This document shows, in pieces, positions 24,490 to 33,659 of a DNA stretch of 64,000 bases. The DNA is from an uncultured Roseburia sp. Lineage in GTDB: Bacteria > Bacillota > Clostridia > Lachnospirales > Lachnospiraceae. The notes beneath the pieces are model-generated. The model had not been told where the DNA came from. It did not search any database and saw nothing but the letters and a program-made list of their open reading frames with translations. Within the stretch, counting starts at the first letter, position 1. Every line of letters starts with the position of its first letter. A program made the position numbers and the translations under genes. The stretch is taken from the NCBI GenBank assembly GCA_910577925.1, contig CAJTOI010000004.1, forward strand, positions 118,605 through 182,604. Reading direction: 5' to 3'.

Positions 24490-26094
24490 TTAAATCTTTG
24501 CGAGCTGTTCCTCCACCGCCCGGCGCACATCCGCCACCTGGAGTCCGTAGATAATCTGAATATCGTTCTGCTTTTTCACGATTCCCCGGTTCTGGGTTTT
24601 ATTGATGAGCTTTTCCTCAAGCAGGGCCGGGTCTTTTAACGTCACGCGCAGACGTGTGATACAGTTTTCCACGGTCATAATATTGTCCTTGCCGCCTAAG
24701 CCGTCGATGATATCCATCGCCGTGCCGCCGCCCTCAAGCGCTCCGGAAGCGTCTTCGGCCTTCGGTGCATCCGTCTTCGGCACGGCTGCCTTTTCTGCCA
24801 GAGAACCGGCGTCCTCCGACGTCTGTGCCTCTTCACGGCCGGGCGTGTGGTAATTGAACTTCTTGATCAGGAACGTAAATACCACAAAGTACACCAGAAT
24901 CTGGATGGCTCCAAGCACGAACATCAGCGGCATCCGATGCGTCTTGTCGGCATTCGCAATGTTTGTCAGAATGAAGGTCAGCAGGTTCGCGTTCCAGAGT
25001 GCAATGATATCGAACACTTTCAGCAGCGCCATAAACAGACCCGCAATGCACGCGTGAACCAGGTACAGCAGAGGCGCCGCAAAAATAAACATAAAGTCAA
25101 TCGGCTCGGTGATACCTGCAAGGCATGAAGTAACCACCAGCGGAACGATCGTAGAGATCGTCTTTTTCCGGTTTTCCGGGTACGCGGTATAGATAAACGC
25201 CGCGCCGATACCTATGTAGCCGAACATTTTCGTAAAGCCGATCGACATATAGTAAATGCTGTCGGAGAACTGCTCCACCGGCATATTCATCTCCGCCATT
25301 ACAATCGGGTAGGCTCCGGCGACAACGGTATCGCCCATCTGAAGCACACCGCCCAGATCGGAAAACTGGAACGGCGTATAAACCAGATGATGAAGACCTG
25401 TCGGCAGAAGAAGCCGCTCCAGAAATCCGAAAAGGAAGAGTCCGAACGCTCCGGTATTCTTAATGACACCGCCCAGCGCGCTGATTCCCCCCTGCACAAA
25501 CGGCCACAAGGTGTTTGAAATCATTGCAAATAAAATCGCAACCACTACAAGGCAGATGTACGAGAAGTTGGCGCCGGAGTATATCTGCATCGCGCCCTTA
25601 AAGCGTTTTTCAAAGGTGCGGTTAAACACATATCCCACAATACAGCCAAGGATAATGCCGCCGAACACGCCCATGTCCACGCACTGGATGCCCAGAATCT
25701 TAGACTGCCCGGTTCCGAAGAGTCCCAGCATCGGCTGCTCCTCCGCCAGCTTTCCCGAGAGATTCAGCAGCGTGTTGGAGCTCGTCAGATACATCAGATA
25801 AGTCATAAATCCGACAATCGCCGCCTTGTGCTTTTCGTTCTTCGCCAGCGCGGCCGGCACTCCGATTACAAAAACAACGCTCAGATTATTAATAATCGCC
25901 ATCACGGCATTGTAGAGCGTCTGCCCGATCATCTGAATCGGCGCCCATTTGAGGAACGGCAGCAGGTTTGTGATGGTATTGTTTGTCAGCAGGACGCCGA
26001 CAACAATGAGAATACCGGCCGCGGACAGATACATCAGCGGCTGCACCATCGCTTTGGCGAATTTCTCCATCACGCCCATTACTTTGTCTTTCAT
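24490..26094 (-). CDS. PTS EIICB, alpha-glucoside / maltose type
   Basis: A 534-aa membrane permease. Residues 1-430 form the EIIC channel (about ten membrane segments, with FLERLLLPTGLHHLVYTPF and the GITEPIDFMFIFAAP substrate loop). A Glu/Ala/Lys-rich linker follows, then EIIB at about 455-534 with the phosphocysteine in ENCITRLRV. The domain order CB and the 6-phospho-alpha-glucosidase next door point to maltose or another alpha-glucoside (MalB/AglA type). The ATG at 26094 has GGAAGGAG upstream. It needs the separate EIIA encoded two genes on. Confidence 0.93.
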   Translation of the reverse strand: MKDKVMGVMEKFAKAMVQPLMYLSAAGILIVVGVLLTNNTITNLLPFLKWAPIQMIGQTLYNAVMAIINNLSVVFVIGVPAALAKNEKHKAAIVGFMTYLMYLTSSNTLLNLSGKLAEEQPMLGLFGTGQSKILGIQCVDMGVFGGIILGCIVGYVFNRTFEKRFKGAMQIYSGANFSYICLVVVAILFAMISNTLWPFVQGGISALGGVIKNTGAFGLFLFGFLERLLLPTGLHHLVYTPFQFSDLGGVLQMGDTVVAGAYPIVMAEMNMPVEQFSDSIYYMSIGFTKMFGYIGIGAAFIYTAYPENRKKTISTIVPLVVTSCLAGITEPIDFMFIFAAPLLYLVHACIAGLFMALLKVFDIIALWNANLLTFILTNIANADKTHRMPLMFVLGAIQILVYFVVFTFLIKKFNYHTPGREEAQTSEDAGSLAEKAAVPKTDAPKAEDASGALEGGGTAMDIIDGLGGKDNIMTVENCITRLRVTLKDPALLEEKLINKTQNRGIVKKQNDIQIIYGLQVADVRRAVEEQLAKI

Positions 26095-26167
26095 GTTGTT
26101 TTCTCCTTCCATACGTTCGTTTTTAAATTTATTTATCTAAACACGGCAGGCCGTGGATCTCCCGGAG

Positions 26168-26983
26168 TCACAGAATCTTTGTCAGATGGATCAGCAGATA
26201 AAACTTTTCCTGCCGGCTTAAGGTGTAGCCGAATGTCTCGGAACAGTATTCATCCAGCCTGCATAGGCACTCCTGATTCTGCGTGTTCCTGCCAAGGAGC
26301 TGTTCATACAAATCGTCCACCTTCTCATCGGTCCAGACTGTCTTTTGAAAAATACGCTGGGCGAGGAATTTCAGATGGGTGATCAGCCGTATGGTATCGA
26401 GACTTTCATCGTCTAACGTCAGCCCATACGTCTCCTTTATGATATCCAGCGCCCCTTTCACGAATTTGAGAATGCCGTAGGCAGCGTCGCGGTCCACGGA
26501 ATTTGCGATCAGATGCAGCGCGATATAGCCCGCCTCATCCTCCGGCAATGCCACGCCGCATTGTTCCTCTATGATCTCTAACGCACGGCAGCCAAGCTTA
26601 TACTCCTTCTGGTAGAGCAGCTTTGTCTCACCCAGCAGCAGATTCGGCAGCGCCATCCCCTTATCCTGCCGCTCAATGGCAAAATTGATATGGTCGATCA
26701 GCGATATGGTTGCCTGACTGCTCATAAAGCAGCCGGCCGCATCCGCCAGCGCAATAATCCGGTCCGCCGCATCCATCACATCCGGGCGTACATCCTGCAG
26801 CATGTGCAGGAACTTCATCTGCATCTCATCCTGTATGTAATACACTTTCTGGATTTTCTTCTCGTCAATTTCGTCGCCGGGACGCTTGTGAAAGCCGATG
26901 CCGTTTCCCAGCACAATCGCCTCCCGCCCATAGGGCATCACCACCGAAACCGCATTGTTATTGAAAATTTTAATAGACCGCAT
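26168..26983 (-). CDS. licT: BglG/LicT family transcriptional antiterminator
   Basis: A 271-aa RNA-binding antiterminator. Residues 1-55 form the CAT RNA-binding domain (IKIFNNNAVSVVMPYGREAIVLGNGIGF, in pieces). PRD1 follows with ISLIDHINFAIER and YIALHLIANS, then PRD2 with IRLITHLKF and KFYLLIHLTKI; the conserved PRD histidines are present. The PTS phosphorylates these so that the protein is active only when substrate is present. Its RNA target is visible in its own leader, so it controls the whole operon including itself. Confidence 0.95.
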   Translation of the reverse strand: MRSIKIFNNNAVSVVMPYGREAIVLGNGIGFHKRPGDEIDEKKIQKVYYIQDEMQMKFLHMLQDVRPDVMDAADRIIALADAAGCFMSSQATISLIDHINFAIERQDKGMALPNLLLGETKLLYQKEYKLGCRALEIIEEQCGVALPEDEAGYIALHLIANSVDRDAAYGILKFVKGALDIIKETYGLTLDDESLDTIRLITHLKFLAQRIFQKTVWTDEKVDDLYEQLLGRNTQNQECLCRLDEYCSETFGYTLSRQEKFYLLIHLTKIL

Positions 26984-27009
26984 AGCCTATTCCCTCTTCC
27001 CCCAGACAC

Positions 27010-27076
27010 AAAAAAGGCATAAATTCTAAAGCGGATATCCGCTGTAGAACTTATGCCTGATTTAACAGTTACACGT
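27010..27076 (-). promoter_or_regulatory. RAT antiterminator site and overlapping intrinsic terminator
   Basis: On the minus strand the leader holds GTGTAACTGTTAAATCAGGC, which fits the ribonucleic antiterminator pattern of BglG/LicT (GnTTGTTACTG...AAnnCAGGC), at about 27047-27076. It overlaps the left arm of a terminator: GGCATAAGTTCTA pairs with TAGAATTTATGCC, with an inner CAGCGGATATCCGCTT stem, followed by TTTTTT (27010-27057). LicT binding to RAT would prevent the terminator. Confidence 0.85.
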
Positions 27077-27100
27077 CGTTGCCAATATTGAACTATATAC

Positions 27101-27129
27101 ACTATATAATTTTTCAGAAAGAAAGTCAA
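27101..27129 (-). promoter_or_regulatory. Promoter of the licT PTS operon
   Basis: TTGACT and TATAGT with 17-base spacing on the minus strand, about 25 bases upstream of the RAT site. Confidence 0.7.
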
Positions 27130-27171
27130 CTTGTTGGAAATACTGATTTTGAAATAAAAAAATTGTACAAT

Positions 27172-28044
27172 TTACACAATCGGCAGCAGCATCGCAAGCG
27201 TTCCCGCCACAATCATGAAAAGCCCGACCGCCGCCTTCTTCGACAGCTTCTCGCGGAACACCACGTAAGAGAAAAGAATCGTGACCAGTATACTCAGCTT
27301 GTCGATCGGCACGACCACGCTCGCAAGCCCGTCCTGCAGCGCCTTATAGTAACAGATCCACGACGCCCCCGTCGCAAGCCCCGACAGACAGATAAAGACA
27401 AGCTCTCTTCCGGAAATATCGCGTATCGTTTTCTGCTTTCCGGTGACAAATACCACGAGCCAGGACATCACAAGCACGACGCTCGTGCGGATTGCCGTGC
27501 CGAGATTTGATTCTATCCCCTCGATTCCCACTTTGCCCAGAATGGAAGTCAGGCTGGCAAACAGCGCAGACAGACAGGCATAAATCAACCATGCGTTTCC
27601 CTCCGGGGCTTCAAAATCGACGGTTTTCTTTTTCTGTATCATCAGACCGGTTCCCACACCGATGAAAAGCACGGCGATAATCTTTATCCCCGTCACCGTC
27701 TCGTGCAGAAATACAAACGCAAGCAGAATCGTCAGGACCGTGCTCGATTTGTCAATCGGCGCCACCTTGTTGACATCTCCCAGCTGCAGCGCCTTAAAAT
27801 AGCAGAGCCAGGAGGCTCCGGTTGCAAGCCCCGACAAAATCAGAAAAACCCAGGTCTTCTGCTCCACACCCTCTGCACCGTCCAGAGAACCGGAAAGCAG
27901 CACCATAATCCAGGAAAATGCCAGCACAATCATCGTGCGGATCGCCGTCGCGACGTTCGAATCCGTCTGTTTGATTCCGCATTTCGCAAGAATGGACGTC
28001 ACCCCCGCGAAAAAAGCGGACGCGAACGCAAAGCCTATCCACAT
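27172..28044 (-). CDS. EamA family transporter
   Basis: A 290-aa drug/metabolite-type transporter with ten predicted membrane segments arranged as two EamA repeats. The repeats are visible as NVATAIRTMIVLAFSWIMV / NLGTAIRTSVVLVMSWLVV, and TGASWLCYFKALQLG / TGASWICYYKALQDG. The substrate is unknown. The ATG at 28044 has GGAGGGG upstream; the frame is open to 28083 but lacks an RBS there. It lies 65 bases downstream of the MATE gene on the same strand. Confidence 0.9.
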   Translation of the reverse strand: MWIGFAFASAFFAGVTSILAKCGIKQTDSNVATAIRTMIVLAFSWIMVLLSGSLDGAEGVEQKTWVFLILSGLATGASWLCYFKALQLGDVNKVAPIDKSSTVLTILLAFVFLHETVTGIKIIAVLFIGVGTGLMIQKKKTVDFEAPEGNAWLIYACLSALFASLTSILGKVGIEGIESNLGTAIRTSVVLVMSWLVVFVTGKQKTIRDISGRELVFICLSGLATGASWICYYKALQDGLASVVVPIDKLSILVTILFSYVVFREKLSKKAAVGLFMIVAGTLAMLLPIV

Positions 28045-28108
28045 AGGGTTCCCCTCCTTCATCCCGGCGGTTTCCGCCTTCATCTGTCATCGATATCTTC
28101 TATTTATT

Positions 28109-29425
28109 TTAACGCTTCGCACCCACAGACGCAACACAAAACGACGAAACCGCAAACGCAAGCACCGCCGCCGCAGGAAACGAAATCCAGATTCCCTGTC
28201 GGCCCAGACAGCGGCTTAGGACGGCTGCGGCCGGGATAAAACAGAGCGCCTGACCGCACAGCGCAAGCACCGCCGCCGCAAGCTTTTTCCCGACGGCCTG
28301 AAAATAAGCCGCCTGAATATACTGCATGCCGCAGAAAGCCAGTCCGCAGTTGACAATTCTCAAAATTTCGCTGCCCGCCTCGATAACGGCGGTCTCCTCC
28401 GTAAAAAGCCGCAGCAGACCGCGCGGCCCCAAAAAAACGGCAAGGTATGCGGCAATGCCGTATACGGCGAAGACGCGCAGCGCCAAACGCAGGGTCTTCC
28501 ATACCCGCTCCTCTCCTCCCGCGCCGTGATTGTACCCGATAATCGGCTGTATTCCCTGTGCAAGCCCCGTGACGGGAAACAGGAGCAGCAGATTGATTTT
28601 GCTGACAATTCCATAAGTGCCGATATCGGAAGTATCTCCGTATTTTTTCAGGAAAACATTTACGGCCAGAATCGAGATTCCGTACCCCGCCGTCTGCAGA
28701 AACGAAGGTATTCCGATCAAAAGAATCTCCCGCAGAACCTCCCGGTCCGGGATAAAATGTCTGCGGGACAATTTCAGAACGCTCTTTCCTGACAGGAAAA
28801 AATAATAGATGCTCATCCCCATGGATATACTCTGTGCCAGTACCGTCCCAAGCGCAGCGCCGGTCTCTCCCAGCCTTAATCCGGCGATAAACAGGATATC
28901 AAACGCAATATTGGCCGACATGGGAATAACCCAGATGCACATCGCGTACCGGCTGCTTCCCTCTGCCCGAATCAGACTCGAAAATCCCGTGCCTGTCACC
29001 GCGCCCAAAAGAATGATCCTCATATAACGTTTCGCGTAGGGCAGCAGCGCGTCGGTCACACCCATCGCATACAGCAGCGGTTCCAAAAACAGCAGTCCGA
29101 AAACCGTCACGGCAGCGGCCGTCAGATAATACAGCGCCATCGCGTTGCCCGCCGCCCGCGCCGCCTCCTCCCCGTTATTCTCCCCCAGTGCACGGGCCGC
29201 CACGGATGCCGCGCCGCCGCCCAGCGTGGAGGAAACGGCGGACAGAACTAAAAACAGCGGAAAAGAAACGGCCACTCCGCCGACCGCGTCCATTCCCGCC
29301 CAGCGCGAGACAAAGATTGTGTCAAACAGATTGTAGACATTATAGGCCAGCACGCCGACAACAGACGGCACGGACATTTTCCAGATCAGTTTTCCGATCG
29401 GCTCTTGGCCCATATCGGCCGTCAC
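28109..29425 (-). CDS. MATE family efflux transporter
   Basis: A roughly 438-aa Na+ or H+ driven multidrug exporter with twelve membrane segments. Seen: PIGKLIWKMSVPSVVGVLAYNVYNL (read in parts), DTIFVSRWAGMDAVGG and GIQPIIGYNHGA. The likely start is GTG at 29425, which overlaps the stop of the preceding gene (GTGA) and has AAAGGAG at 5-6 bases; an ATG at 29413 is the alternative. It is translationally coupled to the damaged APH-family gene upstream. Confidence 0.9.
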   Translation of the reverse strand: MTADMGQEPIGKLIWKMSVPSVVGVLAYNVYNLFDTIFVSRWAGMDAVGGVAVSFPLFLVLSAVSSTLGGGAASVAARALGENNGEEAARAAGNAMALYYLTAAAVTVFGLLFLEPLLYAMGVTDALLPYAKRYMRIILLGAVTGTGFSSLIRAEGSSRYAMCIWVIPMSANIAFDILFIAGLRLGETGAALGTVLAQSISMGMSIYYFFLSGKSVLKLSRRHFIPDREVLREILLIGIPSFLQTAGYGISILAVNVFLKKYGDTSDIGTYGIVSKINLLLLFPVTGLAQGIQPIIGYNHGAGGEERVWKTLRLALRVFAVYGIAAYLAVFLGPRGLLRLFTEETAVIEAGSEILRIVNCGLAFCGMQYIQAAYFQAVGKKLAAAVLALCGQALCFIPAAAVLSRCLGRQGIWISFPAAAVLAFAVSSFCVASVGAKR

Positions 29426-29982
29426 AGCAGCTCCTTTAAGCATTTCGAGATATTTCGTCCGGCCCAGGCGCCCTGCAGCTTTGCATACAGAAAGTCATAG
29501 CGGAAAACTTCCGCGGCCATAACGGTCAGAATATACAGCCGATAGAGCTGATACCGCTTTGCATCCGCTTCCGTGTAAACGCTTTTACCGGCCGCTTTCA
29601 GATAGGCATTCAAAAAGGCCGGCTCCTTTCGGATATCATCCGTAAAGACGAATGATGTCGGAAAGTCGCCGACGGGATCTCCCCAAAAAGCGCGCTCTAA
29701 ATCAATGATGCCCGCAATCCGCCATTCTCCGTCGACCTGCCTGACAAATACCTCGACCGGCATAATATCCCGCTCATAAGTCAGCAGCGGCGTCCCCGGC
29801 ACAACACCCACTTTCAGCACAATTTTATCCTGCTCTTTTGTGCGCGTGATCCGGTAAATTGCATTAAACATCCCGCCTTTTAATTCTTCAATATCGGAAA
29901 TCCCGCATTCCTCTCCGAAATGAACCCTGACGAGCTCCCGGATTTTCTGCTCGGTCAGCCGATTTTTTGTCCTGCTTTTCAT
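29422..29982 (-). pseudogene. APH-family phosphotransferase with an internal deletion
   Basis: A 186-aa remnant of an aminoglycoside-phosphotransferase-like kinase. The N-lobe is present up to LLTYERDIMPVEV (residue 77), where full-length relatives continue for about 100 residues through the HGDLHPGN-type catalytic loop. Here the sequence jumps in frame to VDGEWRIAGIIDLERAFWGDP, the Mg-binding DFE/DLE region that normally follows the loop. Catalytic Asp and His are thus missing, and activity is very unlikely. GGAGG precedes the ATG, and its stop is fused to the start of the MATE gene, so translation may still serve coupling. Confidence 0.75.
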
Positions 29983-30084
29983 TGTATGCCTCCATCTGCT
30001 TTCGTTTCCGTTCGTGTGCTACCTGCCCATTTTACCGGAAAAGCCGATGTCCTGCCATCTCCCGGACTGACCCTGTTTTTCTCC

Positions 30085-31074
30085 TCATCGTCCCTGTTTT
30101 TCCTGAAACATTTTCCGGTATGCCCCCGGTGTGATTCCGTACTTTGCATAAAACTGCTTATACAGTCCGGACGCATTGGCATACCCCAGACAATCCGCAA
30201 TTTGCTCCACCGGCAGGTCCGTTTCCGCGAGCAGCGTCCCTGCCCGTTCCATCTTCAGCGAAACCGCAAGCTCCAGAAAGCTTTTCCCCGTATACCGCTT
30301 GATAAGCCGCGCCGTGTAATGCGCACTGTACCCGATTGCCGAGGCAAACCCGCCGAGCGTCGCAGACCGGGGCCGGGCATCGAAATACTCCCTCAGTCGA
30401 AGCAAAAGCTCCGGCGAGCCGTACTCCGGCCCGCGCAAAAGCTCTATAAACAGCAGCGACAGATAATTTTCAACCGCGGTGTCCCAATGCAAATCCCTGT
30501 AAAAGCTCTCCTTCAAAAGCATACAGACGAGAAAATCGGCCTGTGCGGAGCATGTCCGAAATAAACGGACCCCCGTTTCCCGCTCCTCACCCACCGCACC
30601 GGCAGTCTCTGCAAACAACTCTGCCGGTATTGTGATTTTTAATATCATATCCTCACTTCTGTACCGGGACATCGCGTGAACGATTCCCGGCCCGAGAAGG
30701 CACGCCTGTTTTTCCCGCAGCACCAGCGGAGCCTGCAAATGCGAAAATTCCTGCGTGCAGCTGCCGGCGAGGACATAGATTAATTCGTAAAAATCATGCG
30801 TGTGAAAATATGAAATCTGACAGATGGTGTGTTTATGAACCGCAAACGTACGGCCTGTTCTGACAGGTACGGCCTTCTTTCGGATAAGCGCCGGGGACTG
30901 CGGCTGATCGAAGAAAGAAGCAATGCCGCTCCCAAATACATCAAAAAGCCGCAGCAGCTCCTCGCTGTCCGCAAAGTCCTGACGCACCATATCAAGCAGG
31001 CGCGCCGGGGAGCGATAGGCGTCCTGCTCTTCCTGTTCCTGCCGGTTTAAAATTTCGAAAACCTGTCTGTTCAT
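30085..31074 (-). CDS. AraC family transcriptional regulator
   Basis: A 329-aa regulator with an N-terminal cupin-like sensing domain (HTHDFYELIYVLAGSC near residue 91) and a C-terminal pair of helix-turn-helices (about 225-325). The C-terminus ends in the AraC signature GYANASGLYKQFYAKYGITPGAYRK. The 102-base gap to the APH remnant and the same orientation suggest it may regulate the APH-MATE-EamA group, but that is inference. Confidence 0.9.
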   Translation of the reverse strand: MNRQVFEILNRQEQEEQDAYRSPARLLDMVRQDFADSEELLRLFDVFGSGIASFFDQPQSPALIRKKAVPVRTGRTFAVHKHTICQISYFHTHDFYELIYVLAGSCTQEFSHLQAPLVLREKQACLLGPGIVHAMSRYRSEDMILKITIPAELFAETAGAVGEERETGVRLFRTCSAQADFLVCMLLKESFYRDLHWDTAVENYLSLLFIELLRGPEYGSPELLLRLREYFDARPRSATLGGFASAIGYSAHYTARLIKRYTGKSFLELAVSLKMERAGTLLAETDLPVEQIADCLGYANASGLYKQFYAKYGITPGAYRKMFQEKQGR

Positions 31075-31115
31075 ATCGTTCTCCTAATCGTAAAGGAAAG
31101 CCGCCGAAACGGCTC

Positions 31116-31922
31116 TCAAAGCTGTCCCGGCAGTTTTATCAGCTGCCCCGGGTATAAAAGTCCCGGATTTTTCATTCGGTTCATCCGCACCAGAACGGGA
31201 ACCGAAGTCCCAAACCGCTCCGCAATCTCATAAAGCGTATCGCCGGGCTGCACACGGTAGCGCATCTCTCTGTCTGCCGGGCGGTCCACCGGCCGGTCTC
31301 CCGTTCGTTTCACAGGCGCCGCGCCGCCGTTTTGCATCTCCTCGCCGAAAATGTCCCGGTCCACATTTCCCTGAATCCCCGCGACGCGTCCCATATCCGT
31401 ATACTGCCAGCCTTCCGGCCTCCCCCACGGGGTATCCGCCGTCGGCTCCCCGACATTATACTGCGCAATCCACAGCGGGTATTCCGCCAAATCCGCATCC
31501 AGTACACGCTCCGCAAAATAGGCATCCGCGTAAATCGCCGCGGGCTGATTGCTGTACGCCTCCACGCCTTCTAAAAACGCACGCGCCGCATCATTGACCT
31601 CCTCCCGCGACATTCCCCGCATATCCTCGATATCCATCACCATTTTGCCCGCCGGGGACAATCCCTCCGTCACAGCTACGAAATGTGCGGCTTCCGCTCT
31701 GGCCTCATCCGCGCTCCGCGCCGTCAGATAGTGGTAAAACCCCACTGGAAGTCCCGCGCGCGCCGCATTTGCATAGTTTCGATAAAAGAACGGGTCTGTA
31801 AATTCCGTTCCCTCACTCGCCTTGATGTACACAAACTCGATCCCCGCATTTTTTACCGCCGTAAAATCAATATAGCCCTGCCACTGACTCACGTCAATTC
31901 CATTCATTCCCAAACAGCTCAC
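31116..31922 (-). CDS. GH25 lysozyme with a C-terminal LysM domain
   Basis: A 268-aa N-acetylmuramidase. The GH25 domain (residues 6-195) shows GIDVSQWQGYIDF with the catalytic Asp, YIKASEGTEF, and MDIED. A linker rich in Arg, Asp and Pro follows, then one LysM domain (YRVQPGDTLYEIAERFGTS, about 222-265). No signal peptide is seen, so it either leaves the cell by another route or acts in spore germination or mother-cell lysis. The start is uncertain: GTG at 31922 and ATG at 31907 are both possible, and neither has a strong RBS. Confidence 0.88.
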   Translation of the reverse strand: MSCLGMNGIDVSQWQGYIDFTAVKNAGIEFVYIKASEGTEFTDPFFYRNYANAARAGLPVGFYHYLTARSADEARAEAAHFVAVTEGLSPAGKMVMDIEDMRGMSREEVNDAARAFLEGVEAYSNQPAAIYADAYFAERVLDADLAEYPLWIAQYNVGEPTADTPWGRPEGWQYTDMGRVAGIQGNVDRDIFGEEMQNGGAAPVKRTGDRPVDRPADREMRYRVQPGDTLYEIAERFGTSVPVLVRMNRMKNPGLLYPGQLIKLPGQL

Positions 31923-31977
31923 TTGCTTTTCTTTTACTATATGGATTTCCGCGGTAATCGCTACCGGTTATCGCCCC

Positions 31978-32781
31978 CTATGACGCGAGGTCCTTTTTCG
32001 TGTATTTCACCCATGCCCCCGCCGCACATGCCGCCGTGACCGCAAGCCCTATCGCGCACGGCGCCGCGGCGATCGTTCCCTCCGTGTAAATGTCCGCCGC
32101 ATTGCTGTAATAAAACGGCGTCAGATATTTTCCGTTCTCGATGGCGGGAATAATGCGGCACATCAGATCCAGCGCGAAAAAGACCAGCGCAATGCCGAGT
32201 CCCGCCCCAATCTGTATTTTCCGTGAGAAAGCCGACATCAGGAAACAGACGCTTCCGACCTCCGCCATCATCAGAAACTGTGCGGCCGCGCACAAAAGCA
32301 TTTCCTTTGCCGCGATTTCCTCTCCCATAACCGCAAATCCGATCAGATAGAATGCGGTGCAGACCGTCTCAAACAGCGCCAGATTTGAAAGGAGCGCCAG
32401 ATATTTCCCGAAAACGGCCTCCCCTCTCGGAATCGGCAGCGCATACAGAAACTCCGCCGTGTGCCCGGCCTCCTCTTTCGACAGCAGCGCGCTCCCGAGA
32501 AGCGCCGCAAACATGGCCCCTCCCAGCCCGTGAATCATCGCAATCTCCGTGGCATAATACCCCGTCAGCGTCGCAAGGCTCATCTTATCCATCCCGAACG
32601 CCGCTGACATCGCTCCCATGTCCGAAAACAGATCCGAAATATCCCCGATTGATTCCTCCACGCTCGCGTAGAGCAAAAGGCAGCCAAAACAGATCGCTCC
32701 CACACAAAGCGTCCATATCACAAGACTTTTCATGTTTCTTCTCATTTCATGACAATATAATGTCTTACAGCGCCGTATCAT
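31978..32781 (-). CDS. ABC-2 type permease
   Basis: A 267-aa membrane protein with six predicted segments, the permease of an ABC-2 exporter. It shows the family LLGSALLSKEEAGHTAEFLYALPI stretch, in which a conserved EE/D-x-T loop precedes a membrane segment. The ATG at 32781 overlaps the stop of the ATPase gene (ATGA), with GGGAGG upstream. It is the last gene of the LytTR-DUF3021-ATPase-permease operon. The substrate is unknown; such sets often export antimicrobial peptides or toxic compounds. Confidence 0.88.
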   Translation of the reverse strand: MIRRCKTLYCHEMRRNMKSLVIWTLCVGAICFGCLLLYASVEESIGDISDLFSDMGAMSAAFGMDKMSLATLTGYYATEIAMIHGLGGAMFAALLGSALLSKEEAGHTAEFLYALPIPRGEAVFGKYLALLSNLALFETVCTAFYLIGFAVMGEEIAAKEMLLCAAAQFLMMAEVGSVCFLMSAFSRKIQIGAGLGIALVFFALDLMCRIIPAIENGKYLTPFYYSNAADIYTEGTIAAAPCAIGLAVTAACAAGAWVKYTKKDLAS

Positions 32782-33659
32782 AACCGCCTCCCTGTCTCCG
32801 GGACATCTCCCGGCTTTTGTTCCCCGTCTTTCTCATAATAGTGCAGAAAAATCTCCTCAATCCCCGGCTCCTCAATGACGATATCGCTGATATCGTGTCC
32901 CGCAAAGCCCGCAAACAATTCGTTGAGATCTCCCTTGTACACAAACTCCTCTTCCCTGCCGTCTTTTACCATGCGGATACGCTTTGTGCTGGTTTTTGTC
33001 AGATGTTCGACGGTGTCCGTGCAGACCAGTTTTCCGTCCCGTATCATCGCGGCGTTGCGGCAATACTTTTTAATCTCCGACAGCACGTGGGAGGACAGAA
33101 AACAAGTCGTCCCCCGCGCATTGTATTCCAATACCAGGCGGAAAAATTCCGCCTGCATCAGCGGGTCAAGTCCGCTTGTCGGCTCGTCAAACACGAACAG
33201 CCGCGGCGCATGCTGCATCGCGCACACGATGCTCACCTTTTTCCGGTTCCCTAAAGACAATTCCTCGATCCGCTTCTCCCGCTCCACTCCGAGACGCTCG
33301 CACAGCATATCCGCCTCGCGGCCGCAGTCCATGCCCCGCATATCCGCCGCAAAGCGGATCACCTCTTTCACCTTCATATCCGGGTAGAACATCGCCTCGG
33401 ACGGCATGTAGCCGATCTCCCGCAGCAGCTTCGCGCGCGCGCTTTTCGCGTCGAGCCCGAGCACCCGCGCCTCCCCCGCGTCAAAGCCGATCAGTCCCAG
33501 CAGGCTTCGGATCGTCGTGGATTTCCCTGCGCCGTTCGGCCCCAGATACCCGAAAATATCCCCCTCCTCCACGCGCAGGTTCAGATCCTCAATCCCCCGG
33601 CGACGCCCGTAAGTTTTTGTGAGTCCGCGCAGCTCAATCGCATAGTTCTTCTCTCTCAT
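32778..33659 (-). CDS. ABC transporter ATP-binding protein
   Basis: A 293-aa ATPase with Walker A GPNGAGKST (about 40-48), signature ELSLGNRKKVSI, Walker B LFVFDEPTSGLDP and an H-loop LSSHVLSE. The last 80 residues form an accessory domain, as in exporters of the CcmA/ABC-2 class. The ATG overlaps the DUF3021 stop. It works with the permease that follows it. Confidence 0.93.
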   Translation of the reverse strand: MREKNYAIELRGLTKTYGRRRGIEDLNLRVEEGDIFGYLGPNGAGKSTTIRSLLGLIGFDAGEARVLGLDAKSARAKLLREIGYMPSEAMFYPDMKVKEVIRFAADMRGMDCGREADMLCERLGVEREKRIEELSLGNRKKVSIVCAMQHAPRLFVFDEPTSGLDPLMQAEFFRLVLEYNARGTTCFLSSHVLSEIKKYCRNAAMIRDGKLVCTDTVEHLTKTSTKRIRMVKDGREEEFVYKGDLNELFAGFAGHDISDIVIEEPGIEEIFLHYYEKDGEQKPGDVPETGRRL

